Of a DNA stretch of 64,000 bases, positions 16,126 to 24,704 are shown piece after piece (position 1 is the first letter of the stretch; every line of letters begins with the position of its first letter). Position numbers and translations under genes: made by a program. The notes under the pieces were generated by a model that was given only the letters and a program-made list of their open reading frames with translations, was not told the DNA's origin and searched no databases. This DNA comes from DASRWI01 sp035654655 (GTDB lineage: Bacteria > Bacteroidota > Ignavibacteria > Ignavibacteriales > Ignavibacteriaceae): assembly GCA_035654655.1 (NCBI GenBank), contig DASRWI010000020.1:35900-99899 (forward strand), written 5' to 3'.

Positions 16126-17897
16126 TAAAATTCATTTATTATTCCGAAGTGAATTTTACCTTCACTGAATGGGTCTCCTTTTGCAAGAGCATAGCTGACC
16201 CCCAGCATACCTAATCCGGTTTCAACCTGAAGTCCAAGTCCATAACCCATTCTATATCCTTCGTTCTTAAGAATATTTTTATCCGGTTCTGCGGCTCTCA
16301 TAAAATATCCATTATCCCAAAATGCAAATATATAAGAACGTCTTGTAATTAAATATCTATATTCAAGATTTGTCCATGCAATGCGTGAGCCTAAAAACTG
16401 CTGCTCTCTAAAACCTCTTAGTGATAGTGTGCCACCTAATCTGAACAAATCACTTTCTTCAAAAGATGCTCCTCTTAATTCTCTTCCGTGAACTCCAAGA
16501 GAAATTATTTGCTTACTGAATATTTGATGGAAGTAAGAAAAGTCTATCATAAATCTTTGAAGATTTATATTTGTCTTTAAAGCTGTAGTTAAATATTCAA
16601 TGGGACCATTTATTTTTTTTCTTGAAAATGTATAAGTATTATTCCAAACAAATCCGCTTGTAGGTGAATAAGGGTCATCACTGGTGTCAAATCTTAAATT
16701 CAATCCGGCAGTCATCAAAGAACTGTTATAGACAGTAAATCTTGGTATAGCAAGCAAGGTTGGAATAATTTCTTCGGTTGATAAAATTAATCCTGCAGTT
16801 ACTTCTTCCGATGCAAGAAAATCAATAACACCTTCAAGCTTTCTTTGAACATAAGTAGTATCCTGTTTTCTTTGGAATAAATTAAATGAAACATTAAAGG
16901 GATAACCTAAAAGCCATGGCTCTAAATATCTAAGTTCAAGTTCCTGCGAATTTCTGTTTAGTTGCTGCCATCTGATTGCGAATGCTCTTCCGGTACCAAA
17001 AAGATTTCTAATACTTACATTTGCTAATCCAGTGAAATAACCTTTTTCACCTTCTCTTACTCCTGGAACATATCCTAAAATTCCATCAAAGTTGTTGGTT
17101 TGTTTTTCCTTAACATTTATTCGCAGGATTCCTTTACCATCTTTATCGAAGTAATAAGTAGGCGTAGTAACAGGTTCAAAAAATCTAAGCTTGTTTAATT
17201 TTTTTGGCAGGTCATTGATTTTTTTCTGAGAATATAATTCACCTTTGTTTAATCGAAGTTCCCTAACAATGACATAATCCTTAGTTGAAGAATTTCCTGA
17301 TACCTCAATTTCGTCAATGGTGCTCCTGCTTTTTTTCTCAACCTTCATAAGCAGGTCAACATAATCTTCACCTTCGATACTGTCCTTAACAATTTCTATC
17401 TGAAGAAAAGAAATTACTGTAAATGGAAACCCATTGTCTTCATAATACTTTAAAGCTTCATCAATATTTTCTTCTATTAAATATTTGTTGAATTCAGAAC
17501 CTTCGAGAAATCCAAATATTGAATATATTTTCGCTGAATCTTCCGGAGCAGAATTGATTTTTAACGTTCTTATTATTGCAGGTTTGCCTTCAACCACTTT
17601 AATAAATAATTTTACATTAGATGAATCATTATCAGGTTTTTCTTTTTGTACATCGATATTTATTTCAGAAGAAAGATAACCTGCTTTTGCAAAATTATTT
17701 AAGATATTTTTTTTGATTGTATCTATTATGCTTAGATAAAATTTATTTCCTGAATTTATGCCGCTGAATTGCAGCACTTCATTATTGCTGAATTTTTTAT
17801 TACCGGAAATTTCAATATTTGTAATTAATTGAGCGTAAGAAAAAGAAGATAGGAGGAATATTAAACAAAATAATTTAACGTGGTGTAACATCAACAA
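16125..17897 (-). CDS. Omp85/BamA-TamA-like outer-membrane protein with POTRA domains
   Basis: 590 residues: signal peptide (about 1-22, FSYAQ), then about three POTRA-like modules. These include ITNIEISGNKKFSNNEVLQF, the second starting AIIRTLKINS, and the third IDEIEVSGNSSTKDYVIVRELRLNKGE. A C-terminal 16-strand-type barrel (about 265-590) contains the LRGFREQQFLGSRIAWTNLEYR loop, which resembles the Omp85 (V/I)RG(F/Y) motif. The end FGIINEF is a typical outer-membrane C-terminal aromatic. It is shorter than BamA (usually about 800 with five POTRAs), so is more likely a TamA-like or accessory Omp85. The first 23 bases overlap the kinase gene upstream. Confidence 0.88.
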   Translation of the reverse strand: MLMLHHVKLFCLIFLLSSFSYAQLITNIEISGNKKFSNNEVLQFSGINSGNKFYLSIIDTIKKNILNNFAKAGYLSSEINIDVQKEKPDNDSSNVKLFIKVVEGKPAIIRTLKINSAPEDSAKIYSIFGFLEGSEFNKYLIEENIDEALKYYEDNGFPFTVISFLQIEIVKDSIEGEDYVDLLMKVEKKSRSTIDEIEVSGNSSTKDYVIVRELRLNKGELYSQKKINDLPKKLNKLRFFEPVTTPTYYFDKDGKGILRINVKEKQTNNFDGILGYVPGVREGEKGYFTGLANVSIRNLFGTGRAFAIRWQQLNRNSQELELRYLEPWLLGYPFNVSFNLFQRKQDTTYVQRKLEGVIDFLASEEVTAGLILSTEEIIPTLLAIPRFTVYNSSLMTAGLNLRFDTSDDPYSPTSGFVWNNTYTFSRKKINGPIEYLTTALKTNINLQRFMIDFSYFHQIFSKQIISLGVHGRELRGASFEESDLFRLGGTLSLRGFREQQFLGSRIAWTNLEYRYLITRRSYIFAFWDNGYFMRAAEPDKNILKNEGYRMGYGLGLQVETGLGMLGVSYALAKGDPFSEGKIHFGIINEF

Positions 17898-18840
17898 TTT
17901 TCATTTTTTTGCCGATAGGTTCAACTGATATTTGGGTTAAGTATTTTTGTAATTCTTCAGGGCTAACATTGCAGGTTTCATAACTTGCTGCATTTGTTGC
18001 TCCCATTGCTGCTGCATATTGAACTGTTTCTTCAAAAGATAAATTATTGTGGTAACCGTAAACTAATCCTGATGTAAAAGCATCCCCGCTTCCAGTTGCA
18101 TCAAGTTCTTCAACTTTAGGAGAAGTTACTTTGAAGTGGAAGTCAAAGTTAGAAATAAAACCAGGCTCATTTCCATTTGTTAAAGCAGCTCTTTTAATTC
18201 CTTTGGAATACAAATAATCAAGAAAAGAAAATTTATCATCATCAGTTTTTAATTCTTTGTTTAAACTATTTTCAATTTCGTGAAGATTATTATGCATCAT
18301 TGATGGAGATGCATCAATGCAGTTTTGTAAATGCCTTCCATAAGTATCGCAGAAGGATACTTTGTCATATTTGTTGCACAAGGAAATCAATTCAGGAAAA
18401 ATATAGTCTGTATTAATTGAAGGTGAACTCCCTGATAAAACAACTATCTCCGCTGTTTGAATCATCTTATCAGCTTTGGTTAATAAGGATTCGGCTTCCT
18501 GAGGAGTTATTTCAGGGTCAGGTTCAAAGAAAGAGGTAACTGCTTTATTTGTTTTATCAATTATAACATATCCTGCTCTGGTTTCAGAATCTGTACTGAT
18601 ATATACATTATTAATTTTTGATTTATTTAAAAGGTCTTTATATATCTTCCCTGTTGTACCGCCTAAAAATGTTAAAGCAATATTTTCTAAACCAAATAAA
18701 TTTAATTGACGGCTTACATTAATTCCCTTTCCTCCTGGAAAAGTTTCACTGAAACCATTTCTATTTACTTTGTTAAAGCTTACTTCATTATAAGTAAGTT
18801 TTTTTTCGAGCAAAGGATTTAATGTTACCGTCAAAATCAT
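17875..18840 (-). CDS. PfkB-family hexose kinase (1-phosphofructokinase/tagatose-6-phosphate kinase type)
   Basis: 321 residues. It begins MILTVTLNPLLEK, as in FruK/LacC enzymes (MI-T-TLNP-D), and contains the PfkB signatures FPGGKGINVSRQL and LDATGSGDAFTSGL (catalytic base Asp253). It phosphorylates a phosphorylated hexose using ATP in the cytosol. No PTS gene is nearby, so the substrate is unclear. Note LLEK where fructose enzymes usually have A(I/L)D, a difference in the substrate-binding segment. It sits 10 bases after the GWxTD gene and overlaps the Omp85 gene. Confidence 0.9.
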   Translation of the reverse strand: MILTVTLNPLLEKKLTYNEVSFNKVNRNGFSETFPGGKGINVSRQLNLFGLENIALTFLGGTTGKIYKDLLNKSKINNVYISTDSETRAGYVIIDKTNKAVTSFFEPDPEITPQEAESLLTKADKMIQTAEIVVLSGSSPSINTDYIFPELISLCNKYDKVSFCDTYGRHLQNCIDASPSMMHNNLHEIENSLNKELKTDDDKFSFLDYLYSKGIKRAALTNGNEPGFISNFDFHFKVTSPKVEELDATGSGDAFTSGLVYGYHNNLSFEETVQYAAAMGATNAASYETCNVSPEELQKYLTQISVEPIGKKMKIVDVTPR

Positions 18841-18849
18841 TAATAATGC

Positions 18850-20124
18850 CTATCTGTATCTGTAATCATCACCGTAAAGAGGAGTTATCAATCTATAATC
18901 TCCAAATCCGGTTTCATCAAGAAAAACAAATCTTCTGTTAAGTTGAAAATATTCCCAAACTTCATAAGGCTTTGCATCATAATCAAATGGATGTCTATCA
19001 ACGCTGTTAGGAGCACCTAAAATTATGAACACCATTCCTCTATCAGTTTTCCAGCCTTCAGTATAATGAGAAAAATTCTTGTTAGAATATTCTATTCTTC
19101 TATAATACTCATCAAAGACTTCATTTTCTTCAGTACTTGGAGCAGGGTCTTTCTTTTTCCAGAATTCAACATATCTTTTTTGTTTCTCTTCTTTGTTTGG
19201 AGCATCTTTAATATAATCAAGTTCTTTTTCCGTTGCGATGTATATTAACTGGTCAACAGCTTTATCAAGGTCCTGTATTGCAGTCGGAGCACCAATCCAT
19301 CTTGAATAAAAGGACTTTGATGTTGATGCAAAGGTTTCGCCTCTTGTATTTTTAACATTTAATTCAATTAAATATTTACCTAAGCTAAAAGAAGAATCTT
19401 TTATTGTATAGAACAATTGGTTTTTTCCTGCCGTTAATTTTTTTTCGGCCTTATCGCTATAAATTACATTTTGTTTTTCATCCATTACTCTAATATCCAA
19501 AACTACATTGGAATCTTTTGCAGAGTAAACTTCAAAAAATAAAGGTACACCTTCTTTTTGCGCAGATACATTCCTTGAAATATTAGGTATAATTTTGTTC
19601 GAATTTTCTCCGGGAGTTTGCTTGGAGATAATCATAATATCACTGATATTAATATCATTCTTGCTAAAATCTTTAACGGTATACATACTTTCAGCAGAGA
19701 AAGATTTTTTAGATTCCTTATCTTCAACTGAAGTTCGAATAAAATACTTACCAGGCTTTAAATAAAAAGAACGCATACTTAAATTGAAATTACCTTTTGC
19801 ATTAGTGTTTTCGAATTCGAATGCATCAATTTTTTCTGTCCATACTTTATCGGAAATTAATTTATCTTTATTTTCATCGTAGATTGAAATTGTTACAGTA
19901 TATGATGCTGTATATCCTTTATCAGAAATAACAAATTGAACTTCTTTATAAGGCACCTGGATAAAAACATCAAGACGGGTATTGGAAGGATTATCAGATG
20001 CAAAATTCAGGAAGTCCTGATAATATTTTGCACGAGTAGGCTGTTCTTCTTCCTGCATGTCCTGAGCTTGTATGCTGAAGTTTACTATCAGCAATAGTAC
20101 AAGCATAAATAATTTTTTAAGCAT
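18850..20124 (-). CDS. GWxTD-domain exported protein
   Basis: 424 residues with a signal peptide (about 1-20, FSIQAQ). Beta-rich middle regions resemble repeated immunoglobulin-like strands. The C-terminal GWxTD domain is clear: EYSNKNFSHY, GWKTDRG (357-361), VFIILGAPNSVDRHPF, YEVWEYF and a final FGDYRLITP. This family is restricted largely to Bacteroidota/Chlorobi/Acidobacteria-type genomes and has no established biochemical role. It lies between rimO (6 bases away) and the PfkB kinase gene. Confidence 0.93.
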   Translation of the reverse strand: MLKKLFMLVLLLIVNFSIQAQDMQEEEQPTRAKYYQDFLNFASDNPSNTRLDVFIQVPYKEVQFVISDKGYTASYTVTISIYDENKDKLISDKVWTEKIDAFEFENTNAKGNFNLSMRSFYLKPGKYFIRTSVEDKESKKSFSAESMYTVKDFSKNDINISDIMIISKQTPGENSNKIIPNISRNVSAQKEGVPLFFEVYSAKDSNVVLDIRVMDEKQNVIYSDKAEKKLTAGKNQLFYTIKDSSFSLGKYLIELNVKNTRGETFASTSKSFYSRWIGAPTAIQDLDKAVDQLIYIATEKELDYIKDAPNKEEKQKRYVEFWKKKDPAPSTEENEVFDEYYRRIEYSNKNFSHYTEGWKTDRGMVFIILGAPNSVDRHPFDYDAKPYEVWEYFQLNRRFVFLDETGFGDYRLITPLYGDDYRYR

Positions 20125-20129
20125 TTTTG

Positions 20130-21431
20130 TTAACTCCTAATCTTTCCGTAAAGGTCATACTCTTCATAATTTGTGACCTCTACTTGATAAAAATTTCCTA
20201 ATTTAATGGAGCTATCTTTCTCAATCAGAACTTCCCCGTCAACTTCAGGAGCATCACGATAGGAACGTCCGATGAAATAATCACCTTCTTCCCTATCCAC
20301 AAGAACTTTAAGAACGTGCCCAACGAACATTGAATTCTTTTTTAATGAAATTTCCTGCTGTATTTCCATTAAAACATCTTTTCTCATTTCCTTTATACTT
20401 TCATCAACCGGGTCACCAAGAATAAAACTTGAAGTATTTTCTTCAGCTGAAAAAGTAAAAACACCAACTCTGTCAAACTCTACTTCTTTTACAAACTCAC
20501 ATAATTCGTCAAAATCTTTTTCGGTTTCATTAGGATACCCAACAAGAAAAGTTGTACGTAAAGTTAAATTCGGAATTCGTGATTTTAATTTATTTATCAA
20601 CTCCTTAGTAGCCTTATTTGTTATTCCACGTCTCATTGACTTAAGTACATTATCGGAAATATGCTGCAGTGGAATATCAATATACTTGCATACTTTTTCA
20701 TTGTTAGCAATAACATCTATAACTTCATCAGAAAATCTCGATGGATAAGCATACATTAATCTTATCCACTTAATACCTTCTATTTCACTTAATCTAATAA
20801 GCAATGTATGTAGACTACGCTGACCATATAAATCCAATCCGTAATCTGTAGTATCCTGTGCAATAATAATTAATTCCTTAGTATTATTTTTTGCCAGGAA
20901 CGTTGCTTCTTCAATCAACTTTTCAATAGGAATTGATTTGTTATTTCCTCTCATAAGAGGAATTGCACAAAATGAACAAGGATGGTCACATCCTTCAGAA
21001 ATTTTTAAATATGCAGAATGAGAAGGAGTAGTCAAAAGACGTTCACCTAAAAGTTCAGTCTTTAAGTTACCTCCAAATTCCTTTACTATACCTTCATAGT
21101 TCTCAGTTCCAAAAAAAACATCAACTTCAGGTATCTCTTTAATCAGTTCATTCTTATATCTTTCGGACAAACAACCTGCGACAATAACTCTTTTAATTTT
21201 ACCCTGCTTCTTTAATTCAACCGCATCCAAAATTGTATTTATGGATTCTTCTTTTGCAGCCTCAATAAATCCGCAAGTATTTATAATAACAGTATCAGCT
21301 TCTTCGGGATTGTCTTTTATTTTAACATCATTAGCAGCCAGCTGTTTTAATAAGCGTTCGGAGTCAACAGTATTTTTAGAACAACCTAAGGTAATAACAC
21401 TTACATTCTTCTCATTCTCTTTAATAAACAA
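20130..21431 (-). CDS. rimO: ribosomal protein S12 methylthiotransferase RimO
   Basis: 433 residues. The N-terminal UPF0004 domain has cysteines C17 (LGCSKN), C53 (NTCGF) and C87 (AGCLSE), which bind the auxiliary 4Fe-4S cluster. The radical-SAM motif is C148-x3-C152-x2-C155 (EGCDHPCSFC). A TRAM domain lies at the end (about 370-433). It beta-methylthiolates an aspartate in ribosomal protein S12. VSVITLGCSKN fits RimO rather than MiaB. It starts 4 bases after cdsA within the operon. Confidence 0.96.
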   Translation of the reverse strand: MFIKENEKNVSVITLGCSKNTVDSERLLKQLAANDVKIKDNPEEADTVIINTCGFIEAAKEESINTILDAVELKKQGKIKRVIVAGCLSERYKNELIKEIPEVDVFFGTENYEGIVKEFGGNLKTELLGERLLTTPSHSAYLKISEGCDHPCSFCAIPLMRGNNKSIPIEKLIEEATFLAKNNTKELIIIAQDTTDYGLDLYGQRSLHTLLIRLSEIEGIKWIRLMYAYPSRFSDEVIDVIANNEKVCKYIDIPLQHISDNVLKSMRRGITNKATKELINKLKSRIPNLTLRTTFLVGYPNETEKDFDELCEFVKEVEFDRVGVFTFSAEENTSSFILGDPVDESIKEMRKDVLMEIQQEISLKKNSMFVGHVLKVLVDREEGDYFIGRSYRDAPEVDGEVLIEKDSSIKLGNFYQVEVTNYEEYDLYGKIRS

Positions 21432-21434
21432 ATC

Positions 21435-22265
21435 TTAACCTTCAAGTAATTTTAAACATAAATAAATAACAGGAGCAGATAAGAATAACGAATCAAAACG
21501 ATCAAAAATTCCACCATGACCAGGGATAATATTAGAGGAGTCTTTTACACCGACATCTCTTTTAAGCAAAGATTCAAAGAGGTCGCCCACCTGACCAATT
21601 GTTCCAATTATTATACCTATTACAAAGATTGTGTCCCAATGTAGAAAATTCAAGAACAAAAATTTGGACGCAATTAAAGCTGTCATAGCACCTATGAAAC
21701 CAAAAATTGCTCCTTCCCAACTCTTATTTGGACTAACTCTTGGAAAAAGTTTATGTTTTCCTAAAGCAGTTCCGCCATAATAAGCAAAGGTATCGCAGAA
21801 CCATATTCCTGCGAATGAAGCAATGATTATATACCCTCCCTGCCTGTATAAAGTTTCAGTAAAATGCGGGAAATACTCTCGAATTCCAATTAATGATGCT
21901 CCAGCGAATCCAAGGTATAATGAACCTAAAAGAGTAGCGCCAATATTATAAATAGCGGATTTTTTATTCCTGAAAAGTTCAAATACTGCCAGAATGACAA
22001 TATAAATAAGGAATGCTGAAAATAAATCGTCAACAAAAGTTCTGTACTTATTTATTATCAGAAAGGCTACGAATAAAAAACCGAAGAAATAATTTACATA
22101 GGTGAATTTTTTCCTGGTAAAATGTGTAAATTCATAAAATGATGTTAAGGCTATTGCAGCAGTAAAAATAAGAAAATAAATACCTCCGAAATAGCAAACA
22201 GCAAGAATTAATGGAATTGTAATAACTGCTACAATAACTCTTGCTGCATTGTTTGAAAATTTCAT
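21435..22265 (-). CDS. cdsA: phosphatidate cytidylyltransferase
   Basis: 276 residues, multi-pass, with the CDP-diglyceride synthetase signature: SPNKSWEGAIFGF followed by GDLFESLLKRDVGVKDSSNIIPGHGGIFDRFDSL. It makes CDP-diacylglycerol from phosphatidate and CTP in the inner membrane, the branch point for all phospholipids. It is preceded by the DUF2007 gene (23 bases) and followed by rimO. Confidence 0.96.
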   Translation of the reverse strand: MKFSNNAARVIVAVITIPLILAVCYFGGIYFLIFTAAIALTSFYEFTHFTRKKFTYVNYFFGFLFVAFLIINKYRTFVDDLFSAFLIYIVILAVFELFRNKKSAIYNIGATLLGSLYLGFAGASLIGIREYFPHFTETLYRQGGYIIIASFAGIWFCDTFAYYGGTALGKHKLFPRVSPNKSWEGAIFGFIGAMTALIASKFLFLNFLHWDTIFVIGIIIGTIGQVGDLFESLLKRDVGVKDSSNIIPGHGGIFDRFDSLFLSAPVIYLCLKLLEG

Positions 22266-22288
22266 TCTTTAGGTGTTCCGGAAATTAG

Positions 22289-22660
22289 TTAAACATTTTC
22301 ATCAGGTGTTGTTCTATTAAGATTATCACCCGTATTTCTTTTATATTCTTCGATATAAGTTAAGGCAGCATCAACATCCTGTTTCTGCACTAATAACTTA
22401 ACCATTGAGAAATCTCCCGGAGCAGGGAAATTTCTATCTTTTTGAGATAAGATAGTAGCAACTATGCCTGCGCTTTCAAGATTATCCTTAAGCATTTCAA
22501 TTTCATATTCCTGAGTGGAAGTATAAACAACTTCCCAATTATCCTCAGACCAGTTTTCAGCTTTTACAACTTCATCATCAGGAACTAAATTGTAACCGCA
22601 ATCAGGACAAACTTTAACGCCTTCAACATATTCATATTCACAATTAGGGCAAATAGGCAT
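22289..22660 (-). CDS. zinc-ribbon plus DUF2007 (putative signal-transducing) protein
   Basis: 123 residues. Residues 1-30 make a zinc ribbon (CPNC ... CPDCGYNLVPD). Residues about 42-105 are a DUF2007 domain (WEVVYTSTQEYEIEMLKDNLESAGI...VKLLVQKQDVDAALTYI), a small ferredoxin-like fold with no known activity. It is cytosolic. It lies between the CPBP protease and cdsA with short gaps, so probably shares their mRNA. Confidence 0.9.
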   Translation of the reverse strand: MPICPNCEYEYVEGVKVCPDCGYNLVPDDEVVKAENWSEDNWEVVYTSTQEYEIEMLKDNLESAGIVATILSQKDRNFPAPGDFSMVKLLVQKQDVDAALTYIEEYKRNTGDNLNRTTPDENV

Positions 22661-22669
22661 AACAACCTC

Positions 22670-23668
22670 TCAGATTATTAATTTATTGGAATTATATCTT
22701 CTTATTAAATATACTACTAAGCCAAACAAAGTTAAAAGAACAATGAAACTCAATGAGGCAAAACCAAGCTCAGCATTTGTCATTGTCTTGGTGTCCACGA
22801 GTTCCTCACTTCCAAATGCAAGATACATAACAACTGCGATAAAATTGTTCATGAAATGAAGCACCATAGGAACAACAATTGAATTGGATTTATAAGCGGC
22901 GTAACCAAAAAATAATCCTAATGCAATTAATGGCAATAATCCATAAGGATTAAAATGATTTAGTGCAAAGAAAATAGCAGTTAAAAGTGCAGCCTTAAAA
23001 GGAGTCATTGTGAATTCAAAACTTCTTTGTATAAATCCTCTGAACATCGTCTCTTCGCATAATGCAGGTATTACAGATACCACAAATACAACAAGTAAAA
23101 CTTCTAATGCATTTTTTGCAACTATGATTTTTGAATATTGATCTTCAAGCAAAGTGTTTAATCCATCAAGTGCATCCTTAATACTTTTTATAGCTGCGGA
23201 TTTTTCAGCCAGTCTTTCAATAAAAACATTTTGTATGTATAAATAGTTCTGCATTAATGGGATTAAAATTAGCATTCCCAAAATAAAAAATGAAAGAAGC
23301 TTAAAATCAACAGGATGAGCTCTTATAATAAAAGTTACATTTTCGTAAATAACTTTTGTTAAAATTAATGCAGGCAAAAGGATGAACAATAATTGACCAG
23401 CCATTTGAATAAGTCGTAAACTGTTTGGTGGTGCATTTTGAAAATCAAAACCTAAAACCAAAATTAACAATAGACTTCCGAATAGTTGATATAAGATGAA
23501 TCCTCCTATTAAACCAATAACAGCTGCAAGAGTAGGATTTATCTTTGGTTCAATAGGTAATCTGTATTTATGAACAATAGGAACTATTATAGGTTCCTGA
23601 AAATTAGTTTCAGGTTCTTTTTCAGGCTTCTGCTGATTCTGTTCTTCGTTATTTTGATTTTCATCCAT
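22670..23668 (-). CDS. CPBP-family intramembrane glutamic protease (Rce1/CAAX-like)
   Basis: About 333 residues from the chosen ATG. A polar, Gln/Glu-rich N-terminus is followed by seven to eight membrane helices. The ABI/CPBP motifs are present: EETMFRGFIQR (Glu205-Glu206 from this start), FFALNHFNPYG and VPMVLHFMNNFI. The family cleaves membrane substrates or matures peptides; substrates in Bacteroidota are unknown. The open frame extends to an ATG at 23758, but the extra 30 residues read as AT-rich non-coding sequence, so I prefer 23668 (or 23677). It is probably the first gene of the operon leading to cdsA-rimO. Confidence 0.88.
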   Translation of the reverse strand: MDENQNNEEQNQQKPEKEPETNFQEPIIVPIVHKYRLPIEPKINPTLAAVIGLIGGFILYQLFGSLLLILVLGFDFQNAPPNSLRLIQMAGQLLFILLPALILTKVIYENVTFIIRAHPVDFKLLSFFILGMLILIPLMQNYLYIQNVFIERLAEKSAAIKSIKDALDGLNTLLEDQYSKIIVAKNALEVLLVVFVVSVIPALCEETMFRGFIQRSFEFTMTPFKAALLTAIFFALNHFNPYGLLPLIALGLFFGYAAYKSNSIVVPMVLHFMNNFIAVVMYLAFGSEELVDTKTMTNAELGFASLSFIVLLTLFGLVVYLIRRYNSNKLII

Positions 23669-23851
23669 AGAATACATTAATATTAAAGATTTTAATGTAA
23701 ATAAAGTAAAAGAGTTATTATTTTCAAAATGCCCAGGATTTAATATGGTGTTTGTCATCTTAAATAAAAATGCTGTTTAGTGTATGACTTGCATATATTT
23801 GCTAAGTCAGGGAGCAATTATTAATTTTACATATATTATTTAGGCAATTTT

Positions 23852-24541
23852 ATGTCAAAAATTCTAATTGTTGAAGATGAACCTAATATGAGGTTAGGGT
23901 TAAAAGATAACCTCGAGTTTGAAGGATATGAAGTAGATTTTGCTGAAGAAGGGGATACAGGATTAAAAAAGATAATAGAAAACAAGTACAGCCTTGTACT
24001 GCTCGATGTAATGCTGCCTAATTTATCAGGGTTTGATATTTGTAAAACTGTCCGCAAAAAGGGAATAACCACTCCTATAATTTTGCTTACTGCCAAAGGT
24101 GAAGAGATTGATAAAGTTCTTGGACTTGAATTAGGTGCGGATGATTATGTAACAAAGCCTTTCAGCTTACGTGAACTTCTTGCACGCATTAAGGCGGTGC
24201 TTAGAAGGAATGAAGATGCAGGTTCAAACACCAAAGAAGAAAATATAAAAATAGGTAAGCTCGAAATTAATTTTGCCTCATATATTGCCTTAGAAAAAGG
24301 AAGGCCTATTCAATTATCTCATAAAGAGTATGAGATATTAAAATATTTATGGGAAGAAAGAAATAAGACTGTAAGCAGAGATGATTTGCTTAATAAAGTC
24401 TGGGGTTATGAAGAATCACCGACCACACGCACTGTTGACAATTTTATTTTGAAGCTTCGCCAAAAGATTGAGAAAGACCCTAATCACCCACAAATAATTC
24501 TTACAGTACACGGAGTTGGATACAAGTTGGTGGTGGTTTAA
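23852..24541 (+). CDS. OmpR/PhoB-family response regulator
   Basis: 229 residues. The receiver domain (1-120) has the acidic pair E9-D10 (IVEDEPN), phospho-acceptor Asp52 (LLDVMLP), T (LLTAKGE) and K (VTKPF). The winged-helix DNA-binding domain (about 130-229) has LSHKEYEILKYLWE, VSRDDLLNKVWGY and TRTVDNFILKLRQKIE...GVGYKLV. It regulates transcription on phosphorylation. The gene is convergent with, not in an operon with, the neighbouring histidine kinase gene. Confidence 0.95.
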   Translation: MSKILIVEDEPNMRLGLKDNLEFEGYEVDFAEEGDTGLKKIIENKYSLVLLDVMLPNLSGFDICKTVRKKGITTPIILLTAKGEEIDKVLGLELGADDYVTKPFSLRELLARIKAVLRRNEDAGSNTKEENIKIGKLEINFASYIALEKGRPIQLSHKEYEILKYLWEERNKTVSRDDLLNKVWGYEESPTTRTVDNFILKLRQKIEKDPNHPQIILTVHGVGYKLVVV

Positions 24542-24544
24542 CAC

Positions 24545-24610
24545 AAGGTGTCGTTGCGAGGCACGAGTCCTAGAACAACAGCCTGTCCCATGACAAAGCA
24601 ATCTCAACTT
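24545..24610. repeat. dispersed palindromic repeat, degenerate copy
   Basis: GGTGTCGTTGCGAGGCACGAG at 24547-24567 matches the GGTGTCATTGCGAG left end of the element at 12982, and AAGCAATCTCAACTT at 24596-24610 matches 3856-3870 exactly. It lies immediately after the response-regulator stop, in a convergent junction. Confidence 0.65.
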
Positions 24611-24611
24611 T

Positions 24612-24682
24612 CCCATGACTAAAGTCGTGGGTTAAAGAAGAAAAAACATTCTTTAAATTTAACCCATGACTTCAGTCATGGG
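24612..24682. repeat. paired IS200/IS605-like hairpins (possible MITE remnant, possible bidirectional terminator)
   Basis: Hairpin 1 (24612-24631) is CCCATGACT-AA-AGTCGTGGG. Hairpin 2 (24663-24682) is CCCATGACT-TC-AGTCATGGG, a perfect 9-bp stem. Between them TTAAAGAA and TTCTTTAA face each other, so the whole block is a larger inverted repeat. Such short GC-rich hairpins with ACTT(C/T)AGT centres resemble ends recognised by IS200/IS605-type or RAYT transposases. No transposase is in the window. Confidence 0.6.
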
Positions 24683-24704
24683 TACCTTTGTTAATTTTGA
24701 CTTA

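Noticed and set aside
23669..23758. 30-codon extension of the CPBP protease start
   Set aside because: The added residues are low-complexity AT-rich translation without conserved character, and a polar methionine start at 23668 begins the recognisable protein.
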